Assembly (NCBI RefSeq): GCF_013155335.1
Contig: NZ_JABJQZ010000004.1
Location: 372,001-436,000 of the forward strand
Origin: Nocardioides sp. zg-1230
Lineage (GTDB): Bacteria; Actinomycetota; Actinomycetes; Propionibacteriales; Nocardioidaceae
Direction: 5' to 3'
DNA: 64,000 bases
The position numbers and the translations under genes were made by a program. The notes under the pieces are model-generated. The model saw nothing but the letters and a program-made list of their open reading frames with translations. It made no database searches and was not told the origin of the DNA. Of this stretch, positions 52,932-61,425 are shown one piece after another (within the stretch, counting starts at the first letter, position 1; every line of letters begins with the position of its first letter).

Positions 52932-53699
52932 TCACGCCGGCGGGCGGCCCGACTCCAGCCGTTGCTTGATCGCCTCGACGTCGGCGACGTACGCCTTGGT
53001 CTCGTCGTAGAGCCCGTGCCGCCGGACCGCGCCGAGGCCTTGGTAGTAGGCGCCGATCTTGTGCGTACGACGCTGGGTGTGGCGGGACAGGACGTCGAGC
53101 AGCAGCACGCCGGCCCGGGCGTTGTCGCCGAGCCTGCGGAGGTCGAGCGGTCGGCCTGCGTAGTCCTCCATCCACTGTCCCGTCGAGGGCAGCACCTGCA
53201 TCGCGCCGATCGCCCTGGCGTGCGAGACGACGCCCATCTGCCACCCGGACTCCTGCCACGACACCGCCAGTGCGAGCTGCGGGTCGACCCCGTGGTTGCG
53301 GGCCGCGCCCGCGACGACGCGACGGACCTTCTCGCGCTCCGGGTCGGGGTGCTGCCACATGGTGGTCGGCGACCCCCCGCCCGACCGCTTTCCGACGACC
53401 GGGATCTCGAGGCGCTGGCCGACCTGCAGCGCACCGGTGCTGCCCAGGTGGTTGTGGGCGACGATCTCGGCCGTCCAGGCGTGGTGCTCCACGGCGAGGG
53501 CGGAGACGGTGTCGCCCGGCTCGACGACGTACGGCACCAGGGTGCGGCCGGAGGGGAGCCGCTCGTGGTCCGCGTGGGCCGGGCCGGCGACGCTCGTGAG
53601 CGTCGTCGCGGCGAGCACGAGACCTGCGGCGCGCCGCGCGAGCCGGCGGAACGGCCTCGCTCGTCGGGCTGGTCGGGCTGGTCGGGGGTGTGGGCGCAC
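52932..53699 (-). CDS. Secreted LysM/SLT lytic transglycosylase
   Basis: About 255 residues from GTG 53699, chosen for its GAGGAG seven bases upstream. A twin-arginine-like or Sec signal peptide (residues to about 43, ending GPAHA) with arginine-rich n-region precedes a LysM domain (about 54-100, YVVEPGDTVSALAVEHH) and a transglycosylase domain with the catalytic glutamate in AVSWQESGWQMGVVS and the AIGAMQVLPSTGQWM motif. It cuts glycan strands of peptidoglycan. Located behind the PASTA kinase, which senses wall fragments. Confidence 0.9.
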   Translation of the reverse strand: MRPHPRPARPARRARPFRRLARRAAGLVLAATTLTSVAGPAHADHERLPSGRTLVPYVVEPGDTVSALAVEHHAWTAEIVAHNHLGSTGALQVGQRLEIPVVGKRSGGGSPTTMWQHPDPEREKVRRVVAGAARNHGVDPQLALAVSWQESGWQMGVVSHARAIGAMQVLPSTGQWMEDYAGRPLDLRRLGDNARAGVLLLDVLSRHTQRRTHKIGAYYQGLGAVRRHGLYDETKAYVADVEAIKQRLESGRPPA

Positions 53700-53882
53700 G
53701 TGGTCACTCCTCACGTCCGCTGCGCCCGGGGGTCCGAGGCCCGCGGGAGGGAAACGCGCGAACGAGCAGTCGACGCTAGCCACTGACAGCCGGGGGACGC
53801 GAACGGCGGCCGGGCCGGGCGTGTCGCCCCGGACCGACCGCCGCGCGTGGTCGCTGGGTGGTGCCGCTCGATGGTGCCGAGG

Positions 53883-54683
53883 TCAGCAGGCGCCGTTGAA
53901 GGTGCTCAGCTCGAGCTGGGGAGCCTTGATGGACTTCTCGTTGGGGGCGCGCATCGACCAGTAGCGCATCCAGTCCATCTGCATCCGGGCCGGGTCCATC
54001 TTGGTGCCCTTCCGGGCGCGCAGCTCGAACTTCAGTTGCCGCGGCAGCGGGTCGAGCGCCCCGGCGCGTCGCTCGGTGTTGATGACGTGCCCGTCCACGA
54101 ACCAGGAGACGTGGTCCTTCGCGACCTCGACGCCGTAGGTGTGCCAGCGGTCGTTGCGCAGGTGGCGGCCGAGGAACCCGCGGTAGGAGCTGTTGGGCAG
54201 CGTGTGGACGTAGGACTTCACGGTGTTGGTGCCGAGGGTGAAGTTCTCGATGCCGATGTCACGACCGCCGCAGTGCTGGTCCCGGGTGCCGCCGGGGACC
54301 AGCTCGGTGACCACCTTGAAGGGCTTGCCGCCCTTGACCTTCGACATGGTGCGCGCCCGCATGCGGATCTCCCACCGACCGTAGGCGTGACCCTTGAGGT
54401 CGAGCGTGGCCGACACGCTGCCGCGCCGGGTGCTCATCAGCGTCAACATGCCGTTCTGCGTGCGGACGACACCGCGCCCCTTGGCCTTCCAGAAGCCGGG
54501 CTTGGGTCCGACGAACTCCTGCCGGAACACCCCGTGCTGGTACCAGCCGAACGTGTTGCCGGCGTGGACCGGGCCGGGCGCCCCGTCGTAGTGGTCGGCC
54601 GAGGCGGGGGAGACGACGGGGGCGAGCGTGAGCGCCAGCAGGCCCACGAGGGCTGCGGCGACGGCAGATCTGAGGAGGCGCAT
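53883..54683 (-). CDS. Secreted GH16-like protein with altered active site
   Basis: A 266-residue protein from ATG 54683. Signal peptide to about residue 29 (SPASA), then a concanavalin-type domain that looks like glycoside hydrolase family 16 (GRWEIRMRARTMSK, HTYGVEVAKDHVSWFVDGHVI). At the place of the catalytic E-x-D-x-x-E motif it has GGRDIGIENF, so the usual nucleophile glutamate and spacing are not kept. It may be a non-catalytic beta-glucan or wall-binding protein. Two cysteines (C in QHCGG and the C-terminal C) may pair. Confidence 0.8.
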   Translation of the reverse strand: MRLLRSAVAAALVGLLALTLAPVVSPASADHYDGAPGPVHAGNTFGWYQHGVFRQEFVGPKPGFWKAKGRGVVRTQNGMLTLMSTRRGSVSATLDLKGHAYGRWEIRMRARTMSKVKGGKPFKVVTELVPGGTRDQHCGGRDIGIENFTLGTNTVKSYVHTLPNSSYRGFLGRHLRNDRWHTYGVEVAKDHVSWFVDGHVINTERRAGALDPLPRQLKFELRARKGTKMDPARMQMDWMRYWSMRAPNEKSIKAPQLELSTFNGAC

Positions 54684-54755
54684 CCACGGCACGCTACGGA
54701 TCACCCGCCGGGGTGACAACTCGGCTCCACGCCCCTGCTCACCTAGGCTGCCGAC

Positions 54756-55127
54756 ATGAGTGACGTCCCCCTGGCCGACCGTGACCTGTCCGCCCTCGTC
54801 CCCGAGTGGCTCGACTGGGACCAGGTCGCCGAGCTGCTCGGCGTCTCGCCCGGCAAGGTGCGCACGATGATCCGCGAGCACGAGCTGGCGGCCGCGGTGC
54901 CCGAGCCGGGCGCCGGACCGCGGGTGCCGGCGGACTTCATCCAGGACGGCCTGGTGGTCAAGGGGCTCCCCGGCCTGCTGACGCTCCTGCACGACCGCCG
55001 GTTCGACGACCGCGAGTGCATCGCGTGGCTCTTCACCGACGACGACCTCCCGGGCCGCCCGATCGACGCCCTGCGCGAGAACCGCGGCAGCGAGGTCAAG
55101 CGCCGGGCCCAGGTGCTGGAGTACTGA
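54756..55127 (+). CDS. Rv2175c-family DNA-binding protein
   Basis: A 123-residue protein with an N-terminal winged helix-turn-helix (WDQVAELLGVSPGKVRTMIREHELAAAV) and a conserved C-terminal half (FLQDG-like DFIQDGLVVKGLPGLLTLLHDRRF and LFTDDDLPGRPIDALRENRGSEVKRRAQ). In mycobacteria the homologue binds DNA and is phosphorylated by PknL. No phospho-site is proposed here. Overlaps the next start by one base (TGATG). Confidence 0.92.
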   Translation: MSDVPLADRDLSALVPEWLDWDQVAELLGVSPGKVRTMIREHELAAAVPEPGAGPRVPADFIQDGLVVKGLPGLLTLLHDRRFDDRECIAWLFTDDDLPGRPIDALRENRGSEVKRRAQVLEY

Positions 55128-55606
55128 TGGCCCCGGCCGCGTCGACCGGCAGGCAGCGCTACCGCTGGCTGCTGCTGCTCGTCGCGGCGGTGCTGCTCGT
55201 CGCCTGGCTGGTCGGCGGGGGCGGGCAGGGCGACCCCGAGCCCGCCGGCACCGGCGGGTCGACGTCCACGTCCACGCCGGTGTCCTCGCCGACGAGGGAC
55301 GGCGACTCGACCGATCCCGCGAGCGGCCTGCCCGTCGTACGGCTTGCCACCCTGCCGCCCGAGGCCGCGCGGACCGTGGAGCTGATCGAGGCCGGCGGCC
55401 CGTTCCCGGAGCCCGAGCACGACGGCGGCACGTTCGGCAACCGCGAGGAGCTGCTGCCCGACCGGCCGATGGGCTACTACCGTGAGTACACGGTCCCGAC
55501 GCCTGGCCTCGACCACCGCGGCGCGCGCCGCATCGTCGCGGGCGAGCAAGACGAGCTCTACTGGACCGCGGACCACTACAGCTCCTTCGCTCGCATCAGG
55601 AGGTAG
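55127..55606 (+). CDS. Secreted or anchored guanyl-specific ribonuclease (barnase-like)
   Basis: A 159-residue protein starting at ATG 55127, coupled to the upstream gene. Residues 12-30 are a hydrophobic helix (signal peptide or anchor), then a serine and threonine-rich linker. The C-terminal 75 residues are a microbial RNase of N1/T1 type: NREELLPDRPMGYYREYTVPTPG with the general-base glutamate, GARRIVAG with the arginine, and TADHYSSFARI with the catalytic histidine. It should cut RNA after G. The next gene is a barstar-type inhibitor, giving a toxin and immunity pair. Confidence 0.92.
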   Translation: MAPAASTGRQRYRWLLLLVAAVLLVAWLVGGGGQGDPEPAGTGGSTSTSTPVSSPTRDGDSTDPASGLPVVRLATLPPEAARTVELIEAGGPFPEPEHDGGTFGNREELLPDRPMGYYREYTVPTPGLDHRGARRIVAGEQDELYWTADHYSSFARIRR

Positions 55607-55612
55607 GACGCC

Positions 55613-56047
55613 ATGAGCGGACTGGCAGCAGTGCTGGCGGGGCACGAGCCCCCCGGCATCCACCTGTGGCACGGCGCCTTCGACGCCGCCGATGTGCGCC
55701 ACACGGTCGAGCACGCCGGCTGGGGCTTCGGCTGGGTCGACGGCTGGACCGGTGCCGACACCAAGCCCGCGTTCCTCGCGGCGGTGGGGGAGGCGCTGGA
55801 CTTCCCGGACCACTACGGGCAGAACTTCGACGCCCTCGCCGACTGCCTTCACGACATCGGGAGCGGCCGCGACGGGGTCGTCCTGCTGTGGGACGGCTGG
55901 GCGACCCTTGCCCGGGCCGACGACAAGGCGTTCAGCATCGCGCTCAGCGTGCTGGGCTCGCGCGTCAACGACGACCGGGGCGTGCCCTTCACGGTGCTGC
56001 TGCGGGGTGAGGGCCCGGTCCTGCCGGGGGTCACCAGCCTGGACTGA
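55613..56047 (+). CDS. Barstar-family RNase inhibitor
   Basis: A 144-residue protein starting 6 bp after the ribonuclease, with GGAGGTAGG upstream. HYGQNFDALADCLHDIG is the barstar helix that covers the RNase active site, with the expected aspartates nearby; the following VLLWDGW and VPFTVLLRG strands fit the fold. The N-terminal 55 residues are an extension over classical barstar (about 90 residues). It should neutralise RNase that stays inside the cell. Confidence 0.92.
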   Translation: MSGLAAVLAGHEPPGIHLWHGAFDAADVRHTVEHAGWGFGWVDGWTGADTKPAFLAAVGEALDFPDHYGQNFDALADCLHDIGSGRDGVVLLWDGWATLARADDKAFSIALSVLGSRVNDDRGVPFTVLLRGEGPVLPGVTSLD

Positions 56048-56315
56048 GGCCCCGACGCGCGGGTGCCGCGTGACGCGGCGGTGCTCGGCGTAGTCCAGTG
56101 GCCACTGGTCGTGAATCTGCACCCTGACGAGCCAGAACGCACTGAGCTACGTCGTCGGGCAGCGCCTTCCCACTGGACTTGCCCGAGCCCCGCACCGTGC
56201 CGGCTACGCCGCGGACACCGCGATAGGGGGATGAGCACCGACCAGGGGTGGCGGCAGATTGCAGGCGGATCAGTGCCGGCGGTGCGCTGTGCCGCCACCA
56301 CGGGCCGGCGGGTGC
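56048..56315. other. Intergenic stretch with a 14-bp palindrome
   Basis: A 268-bp region between two converging genes (barstar and the polyprenyl synthase). It holds the perfect palindrome CCAGTGGCCACTGG at 56095-56108. I see no convincing gene, tRNA or terminator; small open frames here show no family resemblance. Confidence 0.4.
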
Positions 56316-57380
56316 TCAGACCGAGCGCTGGGTGGCGGCCGCCGCCAGCTCGACGAGCACGTCGCGGGCGTGCCCGTCGACGTCGGCCGCGCGCAGTGCC
56401 TCGACGGCGTGGTCGGAGAGCTGGCCGATGACCGCCTCCACCTGGGCGCGCGCTCCCGACTCCTCGATGATCGCCCGCAGCTCGTCAACGTCGGCGTCGG
56501 TGAGCGGCGTGCCGAGGGCGGCGTCGAGGCGCTTGGCAGCGGCACGCGGGGCGGCGTCGAGCGCGAGGGCGACGAGCACCGTGCGCTTGCCCTCGACCAG
56601 GTCGTCGCCGGCCGGCTTGCCCGTCTCCTCGGGGTCGCCGAAGACGCCGAGCAGGTCGTCGCGCAGCTGGAACGCCTCACCGAGGGGCAGGCCGAACCGG
56701 CCGAGCTGCTCGAGCTGGTCGGGGGTGGCCCCGCCGAGGGCGGCGCCGATGTGGATCGGGCGCTCGATGGAGTACTTCGCGGACTTGTAGCGCAGCACCG
56801 TCATGGCCGTGTCGACGTCAGCGCGACCGCGCGCCTGCACGGACACGTCGAGGAACTGGCCTGCGATGACCTCGTTGCGGCACTGCTCGAAGAGGGCCAG
56901 CCCGGGTGCGATCTCGTCGGGCGGGAAGCCGCTGCGGCGCAGCATGTCCTCGGCCCAGCCCAGCAGGAGGTCGCCGAGGAGGATCGCGGCGGCCGCGCCG
57001 TACTGCTCGGGGTCGCCGCGCCAGCCGGCGGCACGGTGCTCGGCCTCGAACGCGCGGTGCGTCGCGGGCCTGCCGCGTCGGGTGTCGGAGGCGTCCATGA
57101 AGTCGTCGTGGACGAGCGCGCTGGCGTGCAGCACCTCCAGGGAGGCGCAGGCGCGGGCGAGCGCGGCGTCGTCGTCCACCGACGGTCGGACCGCGCGGTG
57201 TCCCCAGTGGCAGAAGGCTGCTCGGAACCGCTTGCCCCCGCTCACCGCCGTACGCGCCTCGGCGATCAGCCGTCCCGCGTCGGGACCGAGCGCGGCGAGC
57301 TCGGAGGCGCGGTCGTCGAGGAAGGCGTCGAGCACCTCCTGGACCCGGTCGCGGAAGTCGGCGGGGTCCCAGGTCGTCAC
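56316..57380 (-). CDS. Polyprenyl diphosphate synthase (IdsA-like)
   Basis: A 354-residue enzyme. SGGKRFRAAFC is the conserved N-terminal lysine-arginine block; the first aspartate-rich motif is DDFMD, with second (SARM) LRDDLLGVFGD; the KYSIERPIHIGAAL and GDDLVEGKRT motifs also fit. It condenses isopentenyl diphosphate with an allylic diphosphate, probably giving geranylgeranyl diphosphate. In mycobacteria idsA2 lies in this region near Rv2175c. Divergent from metF by 63 bp. Confidence 0.93.
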   Translation of the reverse strand: MTTWDPADFRDRVQEVLDAFLDDRASELAALGPDAGRLIAEARTAVSGGKRFRAAFCHWGHRAVRPSVDDDAALARACASLEVLHASALVHDDFMDASDTRRGRPATHRAFEAEHRAAGWRGDPEQYGAAAAILLGDLLLGWAEDMLRRSGFPPDEIAPGLALFEQCRNEVIAGQFLDVSVQARGRADVDTAMTVLRYKSAKYSIERPIHIGAALGGATPDQLEQLGRFGLPLGEAFQLRDDLLGVFGDPEETGKPAGDDLVEGKRTVLVALALDAAPRAAAKRLDAALGTPLTDADVDELRAIIEESGARAQVEAVIGQLSDHAVEALRAADVDGHARDVLVELAAAATQRSV

Positions 57381-57443
57381 CTATTCAGCCTAAACACTGG
57401 ACAGGGCGCGGCGTACGGCGCGGTCCTCCGTAGGCTGTTGCGC

Positions 57444-58334
57444 ATGACGCACGGACGGGGACTGAGCATGCGCGAGCGGCTCGCGCGCGGAGACCGATCC
57501 TTCTCCTTCGAGTTCTTCCCTCCGAAGGACGAGGCGGGCGAGCAGCAGCTGTGGCAGGCGATCACCGAGCTCGAGCCCTACGGCCCGACCTTCGTGTCGG
57601 TCACCTACGGCGCAGGCGGCACCACGCGTGACCGCACCGTGGCGATCACCGAGCGGATCGCCCGCGAGACCAGCCTGCTCCCGGTCGCGCACCTGACCTG
57701 CGTCGGGCACACCACCGACGAGCTCACGGCGATCCTCGACGACCTCGCGCGTGCGGGTGTCGACCACGTGATGGCTCTCCGGGGTGACCCGCCCGGCGGC
57801 CCCGGCACCCCGTGGACACCGACGGAGGGCGGGCTGACCTACGCCAACGAGCTGGTGGCGTTGATCCGCGAGCGCGCCGACATGCGCATCGGTGTGGCCG
57901 CCTTCCCCGAGGGGCACGTCGAGGCCACCGACCTCGCCCAGGACGCCCGGGTGCTGAAGGCGAAGCACGACGCTGGCGCCGAGTTCGCCGTCACCGACAT
58001 GGTGCTGCGGGCCTCCGACTACGTCGCGCTCGTCGAGCGCGCCCGAGCCGTCGGAGCCGACCTGCCGATCATCCCGGGCATCATGCCGATCCTGAACCTC
58101 CGTTCGATGGAGCGGATGGTCGAGCTCTCCCGCCGACAGCTTCCGGAGGAGATCACGGCCCGCCTGACGCCGTACGCCGACGACCCGGCAGGTCTGCGCG
58201 CGGAGGGCATCGCGATCGCGACCGAGCTGTGCGAGACGCTGCTCCGGGCCGGCGCGCCGGGCCTGCACTTCTACACGCTGAACCGGTCCAAGGCGACGCG
58301 CGAGATCTTCGCCAACCTGCAGATCACCGTCTGA
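57444..58334 (+). CDS. metF: Methylenetetrahydrofolate reductase
   Basis: A 296-residue MetF-type flavoprotein starting at ATG 57444; a far longer frame running through the synthase gene on the other strand is an artefact. FSFEFFPPKDEAGEQQLW is the N-terminal signature, and VSVTYGAGGTTRD, VMALRGDP, VAAFPEGH, and LHFYTLNRS are all present. It makes 5-methyltetrahydrofolate for methionine synthesis using NAD(P)H and FAD. Confidence 0.95.
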   Translation: MTHGRGLSMRERLARGDRSFSFEFFPPKDEAGEQQLWQAITELEPYGPTFVSVTYGAGGTTRDRTVAITERIARETSLLPVAHLTCVGHTTDELTAILDDLARAGVDHVMALRGDPPGGPGTPWTPTEGGLTYANELVALIRERADMRIGVAAFPEGHVEATDLAQDARVLKAKHDAGAEFAVTDMVLRASDYVALVERARAVGADLPIIPGIMPILNLRSMERMVELSRRQLPEEITARLTPYADDPAGLRAEGIAIATELCETLLRAGAPGLHFYTLNRSKATREIFANLQITV

Positions 58335-58341
58335 GGCGGGC

Positions 58342-58950
58342 GTGCAGACCGTCACCGTGACCGGGACCGGCGTCGTCACCGTCGTCCCGGACAGTGCGGT
58401 GGTGAGGCTCGCGGCGTTCGCCCGGGGGAGCGGCGTCGCCGAGGCGTACGCCGCCATGTCCGGCGCAGCCGCCACGGTCGTCGAGGTCGCGCACCGGCAC
58501 ACCGAGGAGCGCCGCGTCGCCTCGACCGGCATCTCGGTGTGGCCCGCACGCGACCACGAGGGCCGCGAGACCGGCTACGAGGCCCGCCACTCCTACGCCG
58601 TCACGTGCCCCGACCTGGCGACCGCCGGTGCCCTGCTGGACGAGCTGGCCGGGCAGGTCGGCGACGCGCTCGCGGTCGACGGCGTGGCGCTCGAGGTCAC
58701 CGAGGACCACGGTGCCGGGGACCGGGCCCGGGAGGCGGCCTTCCAGGACGCACGCGAACGCGCCGCCCAGCTCGCCCGGATGGCCGGTGCCGGGCTCGGT
58801 GCCGTCCAGACGATCGTCGAGGGCGACCCCGGCCGCGGGCCGTCGCCGATGCCGCGGATGGCGCTCGCCAGCGCGTCGGCGGCCGGCCTCGAGCCGGGCG
58901 AGGCCTCGGTGACCACCACCGTCACCGTGGTGTGGGAGCTCGCCTACTGA
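58342..58950 (+). CDS. SIMPL domain protein
   Basis: A 202-residue protein starting at GTG 58342, 7 bp after metF. VTVTGTGVVTVVPDSAVVRLAAFARG is the usual opening of SIMPL/DUF541 proteins, and the C-terminal SVTTTVTVVWEL is their last strand. Fold only; there is no signal peptide, so it is likely cytoplasmic, whereas many relatives are exported. Function unknown. The 3' end overlaps the convergent oxidoreductase gene by 7 bp. Confidence 0.88.
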   Translation: MQTVTVTGTGVVTVVPDSAVVRLAAFARGSGVAEAYAAMSGAAATVVEVAHRHTEERRVASTGISVWPARDHEGRETGYEARHSYAVTCPDLATAGALLDELAGQVGDALAVDGVALEVTEDHGAGDRAREAAFQDARERAAQLARMAGAGLGAVQTIVEGDPGRGPSPMPRMALASASAAGLEPGEASVTTTVTVVWELAY

Positions 58951-60266
58951 CCTGAGGTCCGGCGTGGCGCCCGGCCGACCATCTCGGCCACCAGCGCGGC
59001 GCTGAGGCCGGCGAAGGGCAGCCCCGAGCCGGTCGTGGCGTGGGCACCCGCGGCCAGCACGCCGGCGACGGGCGTCCGCGGTCCCAGCCTCGCTCGGGCC
59101 GTGCGCGGGCCCTGCCACAGCACGCCGTGCGGGGACCCGCCCCATGCGTCGACGAGGTCGCGCGGGGTGCGGTCGACGCGGGCGACGACCTGTGCGCGCA
59201 CGTCGAGGCCGTGACGTGCCAGCGCGGTCAGGAGGTCCTCGGCGATGCGGCCGCGGCCCAGCACCGTCCACGCCGCAGCGCCGTCGGGGGCCCGACCCCC
59301 GGTGCGCACGACCAGCAGGGGGTCGCCGTGCAGCACGACCTCGTGGGGCAGGTCGGGGACGTCGCCCTCGAGCCCGACGTGGCACACGACCGGAGGGAAG
59401 GCCGGCATCGTGCGCCGGACGTACGACGCGAGAGCCGGCAGGCGGCGGGGGTCGACGGCGACGACCACCTGGTCCGCGTCGACCTCGCCGCCCGGGGTCC
59501 GCACCGCGGTGACCCGGCCCTCGCGCACGACGAGGTCGGTGGCCGGGGTGCCGGTGAGCACGGTCACGCCGCGCAGCGCGAGCCGGTCGGCCATCGCCGT
59601 GCCGAGGGCGGCGAGCCCCCCGGGGACGGTCCACGCCCCGAAGCGCTGCTCGAGGTAGACGTCGACGCCGGCCAGGACGGGAGCCTGCCGCAGGTCGTGG
59701 CCGTCCATGACGAGGCGGTGGCCGGCGACCAGCCGCAGCCGGTCGTCACGCAGTGACTGGCGCAGCCGCTTGTGGAGCGACTCGCGCCGCCCGAGCAGGG
59801 TCATCAGCTCGCGGGGCGCGACGTCGGGGTCGAAGGGGCGCTCGTACCACTCCTTGCGCAGCAGCTCCCACGTCTCGCCGTACGACGCGACGTGGTCGAC
59901 CCACTGCCGGCCCAGGCCCGTACCGAGGGCGTCGAACGCCGCGAGCTGGGCGGCCCGCGACCCTCCGGGCAGCTGCATCGCCGAGCCGTCGTCGAAGCGG
60001 TGCTCGCGAACCACGTCGAGCGGCTGGAGGTCGAGCTCGCGCTCGAGCGGTCGGCCCGACTTGCGGAACAGGTCGCGCACGACGGCCGGCAGGAGCGTGC
60101 TGGTCGGTCCGGCGTCCCACGCGAAGTCGCCGTGCCGCACCGTGGTGAGCGCGCCGCCCAGCTGCTCGGAGCGCTCGAGGAGCGTGACCTCGTGCCCGAG
60201 CCTGGCCAGCCGCGCGGCGGCCGCCATGCCGCCGAAGCCGCCGCCGACCACCACCACACGAGCCAC
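58944..60266 (-). CDS. FAD-dependent phytoene-desaturase-like oxidoreductase
   Basis: A 440-residue flavoprotein. VVVVGGGFGGMAAAARLARLGHEVTLLER is the FAD-binding Rossmann motif, GGALTTVRHGDFAWDAGPTST the following conserved stretch, and the C-terminal end (LAAGAHATTGSGLPFAGLSAALVAEM) binds FAD again. It is related to CrtI and retinol-saturase-like enzymes. Substrate not known; no carotenoid synthesis genes other than the polyprenyl synthase are near. Confidence 0.88.
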   Translation of the reverse strand: MARVVVVGGGFGGMAAAARLARLGHEVTLLERSEQLGGALTTVRHGDFAWDAGPTSTLLPAVVRDLFRKSGRPLERELDLQPLDVVREHRFDDGSAMQLPGGSRAAQLAAFDALGTGLGRQWVDHVASYGETWELLRKEWYERPFDPDVAPRELMTLLGRRESLHKRLRQSLRDDRLRLVAGHRLVMDGHDLRQAPVLAGVDVYLEQRFGAWTVPGGLAALGTAMADRLALRGVTVLTGTPATDLVVREGRVTAVRTPGGEVDADQVVVAVDPRRLPALASYVRRTMPAFPPVVCHVGLEGDVPDLPHEVVLHGDPLLVVRTGGRAPDGAAAWTVLGRGRIAEDLLTALARHGLDVRAQVVARVDRTPRDLVDAWGGSPHGVLWQGPRTARARLGPRTPVAGVLAAGAHATTGSGLPFAGLSAALVAEMVGRAPRRTSGQ

Positions 60267-60286
60267 GGGTGAACCCTAGGCGCCAC

Positions 60287-60892
60287 CTAGGAGACGTCGC
60301 GGACGGGCTCCTGCTCCTTCCAGTCACGCTTCTTCCACCGACGCCAGCCGCGGCGCGCCAACCGGCCCAGGACGAGCAGCAGGACGAGGCCGACCACGAG
60401 CAGCACGCCGGCGATCGCTGCGGCCGCCTGCGGGTGCTCGAGGGAGAACCACACCACCCCGAGCACGAGCGCGTCCTCGGTGAGGCTCGCCGCGACGTTG
60501 GTCACCGGCTCCGGCGAGGAGTTGATGGCCAGCCGACCGCCCGCCTTGGCGAGGTGGCTCAGCAGGGCGGTCCCGCCGCCCACCACGCCGAGCACGGCCT
60601 GCTCGAGGGAGGAGGCGTCGCCGGCGAGCAGGACGCCGATCACCGCGCCCGCGGTGGGCCGGACGGCGGTGGAGATCGCGTCCCAGGTCGAGTCGATGTA
60701 GGGGATCTTGTCGGCGACGAACTCCATCGCGAACATGAAGCCGGCAGCGGCCAGGACGTCCCACCGGCCCAGCACGTCGGGGATCTCGGCGACCGACCCG
60801 ACCCGGTCCGCGATGCCCAGCACGAGCACCACGAGGTAGGCGTTGATGCCGCTCGCCCACCCGCTGGAGAAGGTCATGGCCAGGGCGTCCAT
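60287..60892 (-). CDS. DUF4126 membrane protein
   Basis: A 201-residue protein with about five hydrophobic segments. FSSGWASGINAYLVVLVLG at the N-terminus and MEFVADKIPYIDSTWDAI near residue 60 are family hallmarks; the C-terminal tail is arginine and lysine-rich (RRGWRRWKKRD). Function unknown. It lies 13 bp after the YbaK gene in the same direction. Confidence 0.88.
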   Translation of the reverse strand: MDALAMTFSSGWASGINAYLVVLVLGIADRVGSVAEIPDVLGRWDVLAAAGFMFAMEFVADKIPYIDSTWDAISTAVRPTAGAVIGVLLAGDASSLEQAVLGVVGGGTALLSHLAKAGGRLAINSSPEPVTNVAASLTEDALVLGVVWFSLEHPQAAAAIAGVLLVVGLVLLLVLGRLARRGWRRWKKRDWKEQEPVRDVS

Positions 60893-60905
60893 CAGCGGCC
60901 CTCCA

Positions 60906-61379
60906 TCACTCCACCTCGACCTCGACCGCGCCGGTCATCGCCACCAGCTCGTCGTAGGACGTCGAGAACACCGCGGCGGGGTGGCCGGCCGCCGCCCACA
61001 CGACCTCGTGCCTGCGCAGCCACGGGTCGATCCACGTGCGGATCGGCGCCGGGTGGTCGATGGGGGAGACGCCCCCGATCACCTGCCCGGTGTGCTGACG
61101 GACGAAGTCGGGGTCGGCCCGCCGCAGCCGGGCGACTCCGATGCGCGCGGCCACGGCCGCCGTGTCGACCCGGTGGGCGCCCGAGGTGAGGATCAGGACG
61201 GGCTCGCCGTCGCCGTCGAAGAGCAGGCTGTTGGCGATGGCGCCGACCTCGCACCCCAACGCCGCCGCGGCGAGTGCTGCCGTGTGGGCGCTGTCGGGCA
61301 GGATGACCACGTCACCGGCGCCGCCGCGTCGGGTGAGGTCGCCTCGAAATGAGGTGATCGATGCATGCTCGGACGACAT
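60906..61379 (-). CDS. YbaK/EbsC-family aminoacyl-tRNA deacylase
   Basis: A 157-residue protein of the YbaK/ProXp group: VVILPDSAHTAALAAAALGCEVGAIANSLLF at the N-terminal side, GEPVLILTSGAHRVD, and the glycine-rich GQVIGGVSPIDH loop of the active site. It should hydrolyse mischarged aminoacyl-tRNA (for example Cys-tRNAPro). Divergent from a membrane protein, 46 bp away. Confidence 0.92.
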   Translation of the reverse strand: MSSEHASITSFRGDLTRRGGAGDVVILPDSAHTAALAAAALGCEVGAIANSLLFDGDGEPVLILTSGAHRVDTAAVAARIGVARLRRADPDFVRQHTGQVIGGVSPIDHPAPIRTWIDPWLRRHEVVWAAAGHPAAVFSTSYDELVAMTGAVEVEVE

Positions 61380-61425
61380 GATGCGAGCCTAGCGACCAAC
61401 GACGACGAGCCTCAGGGGAGTTTGG

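Noticed and set aside
48577..53010. A 1477-codon open frame on the plus strand
   Set aside because: It runs antisense through the zinc ribbon/discoidin, DMT and PASTA kinase genes, all of which have clear families; its product is low-complexity arginine, aspartate and glycine. It is a high-GC shadow frame.
51377..53707. A 776-codon minus-strand frame
   Set aside because: Alternate frame of the kinase and LysM genes; no recognisable domain.
56095..56310. Possible tRNA or small RNA in the barstar-synthase gap
   Set aside because: No acceptor stem, T-loop or anticodon arm could be drawn; only a 14-bp palindrome is evident.
56259..57443. Upstream extension of the metF frame
   Set aside because: Antisense to the polyprenyl synthase; MetF begins at 57444.
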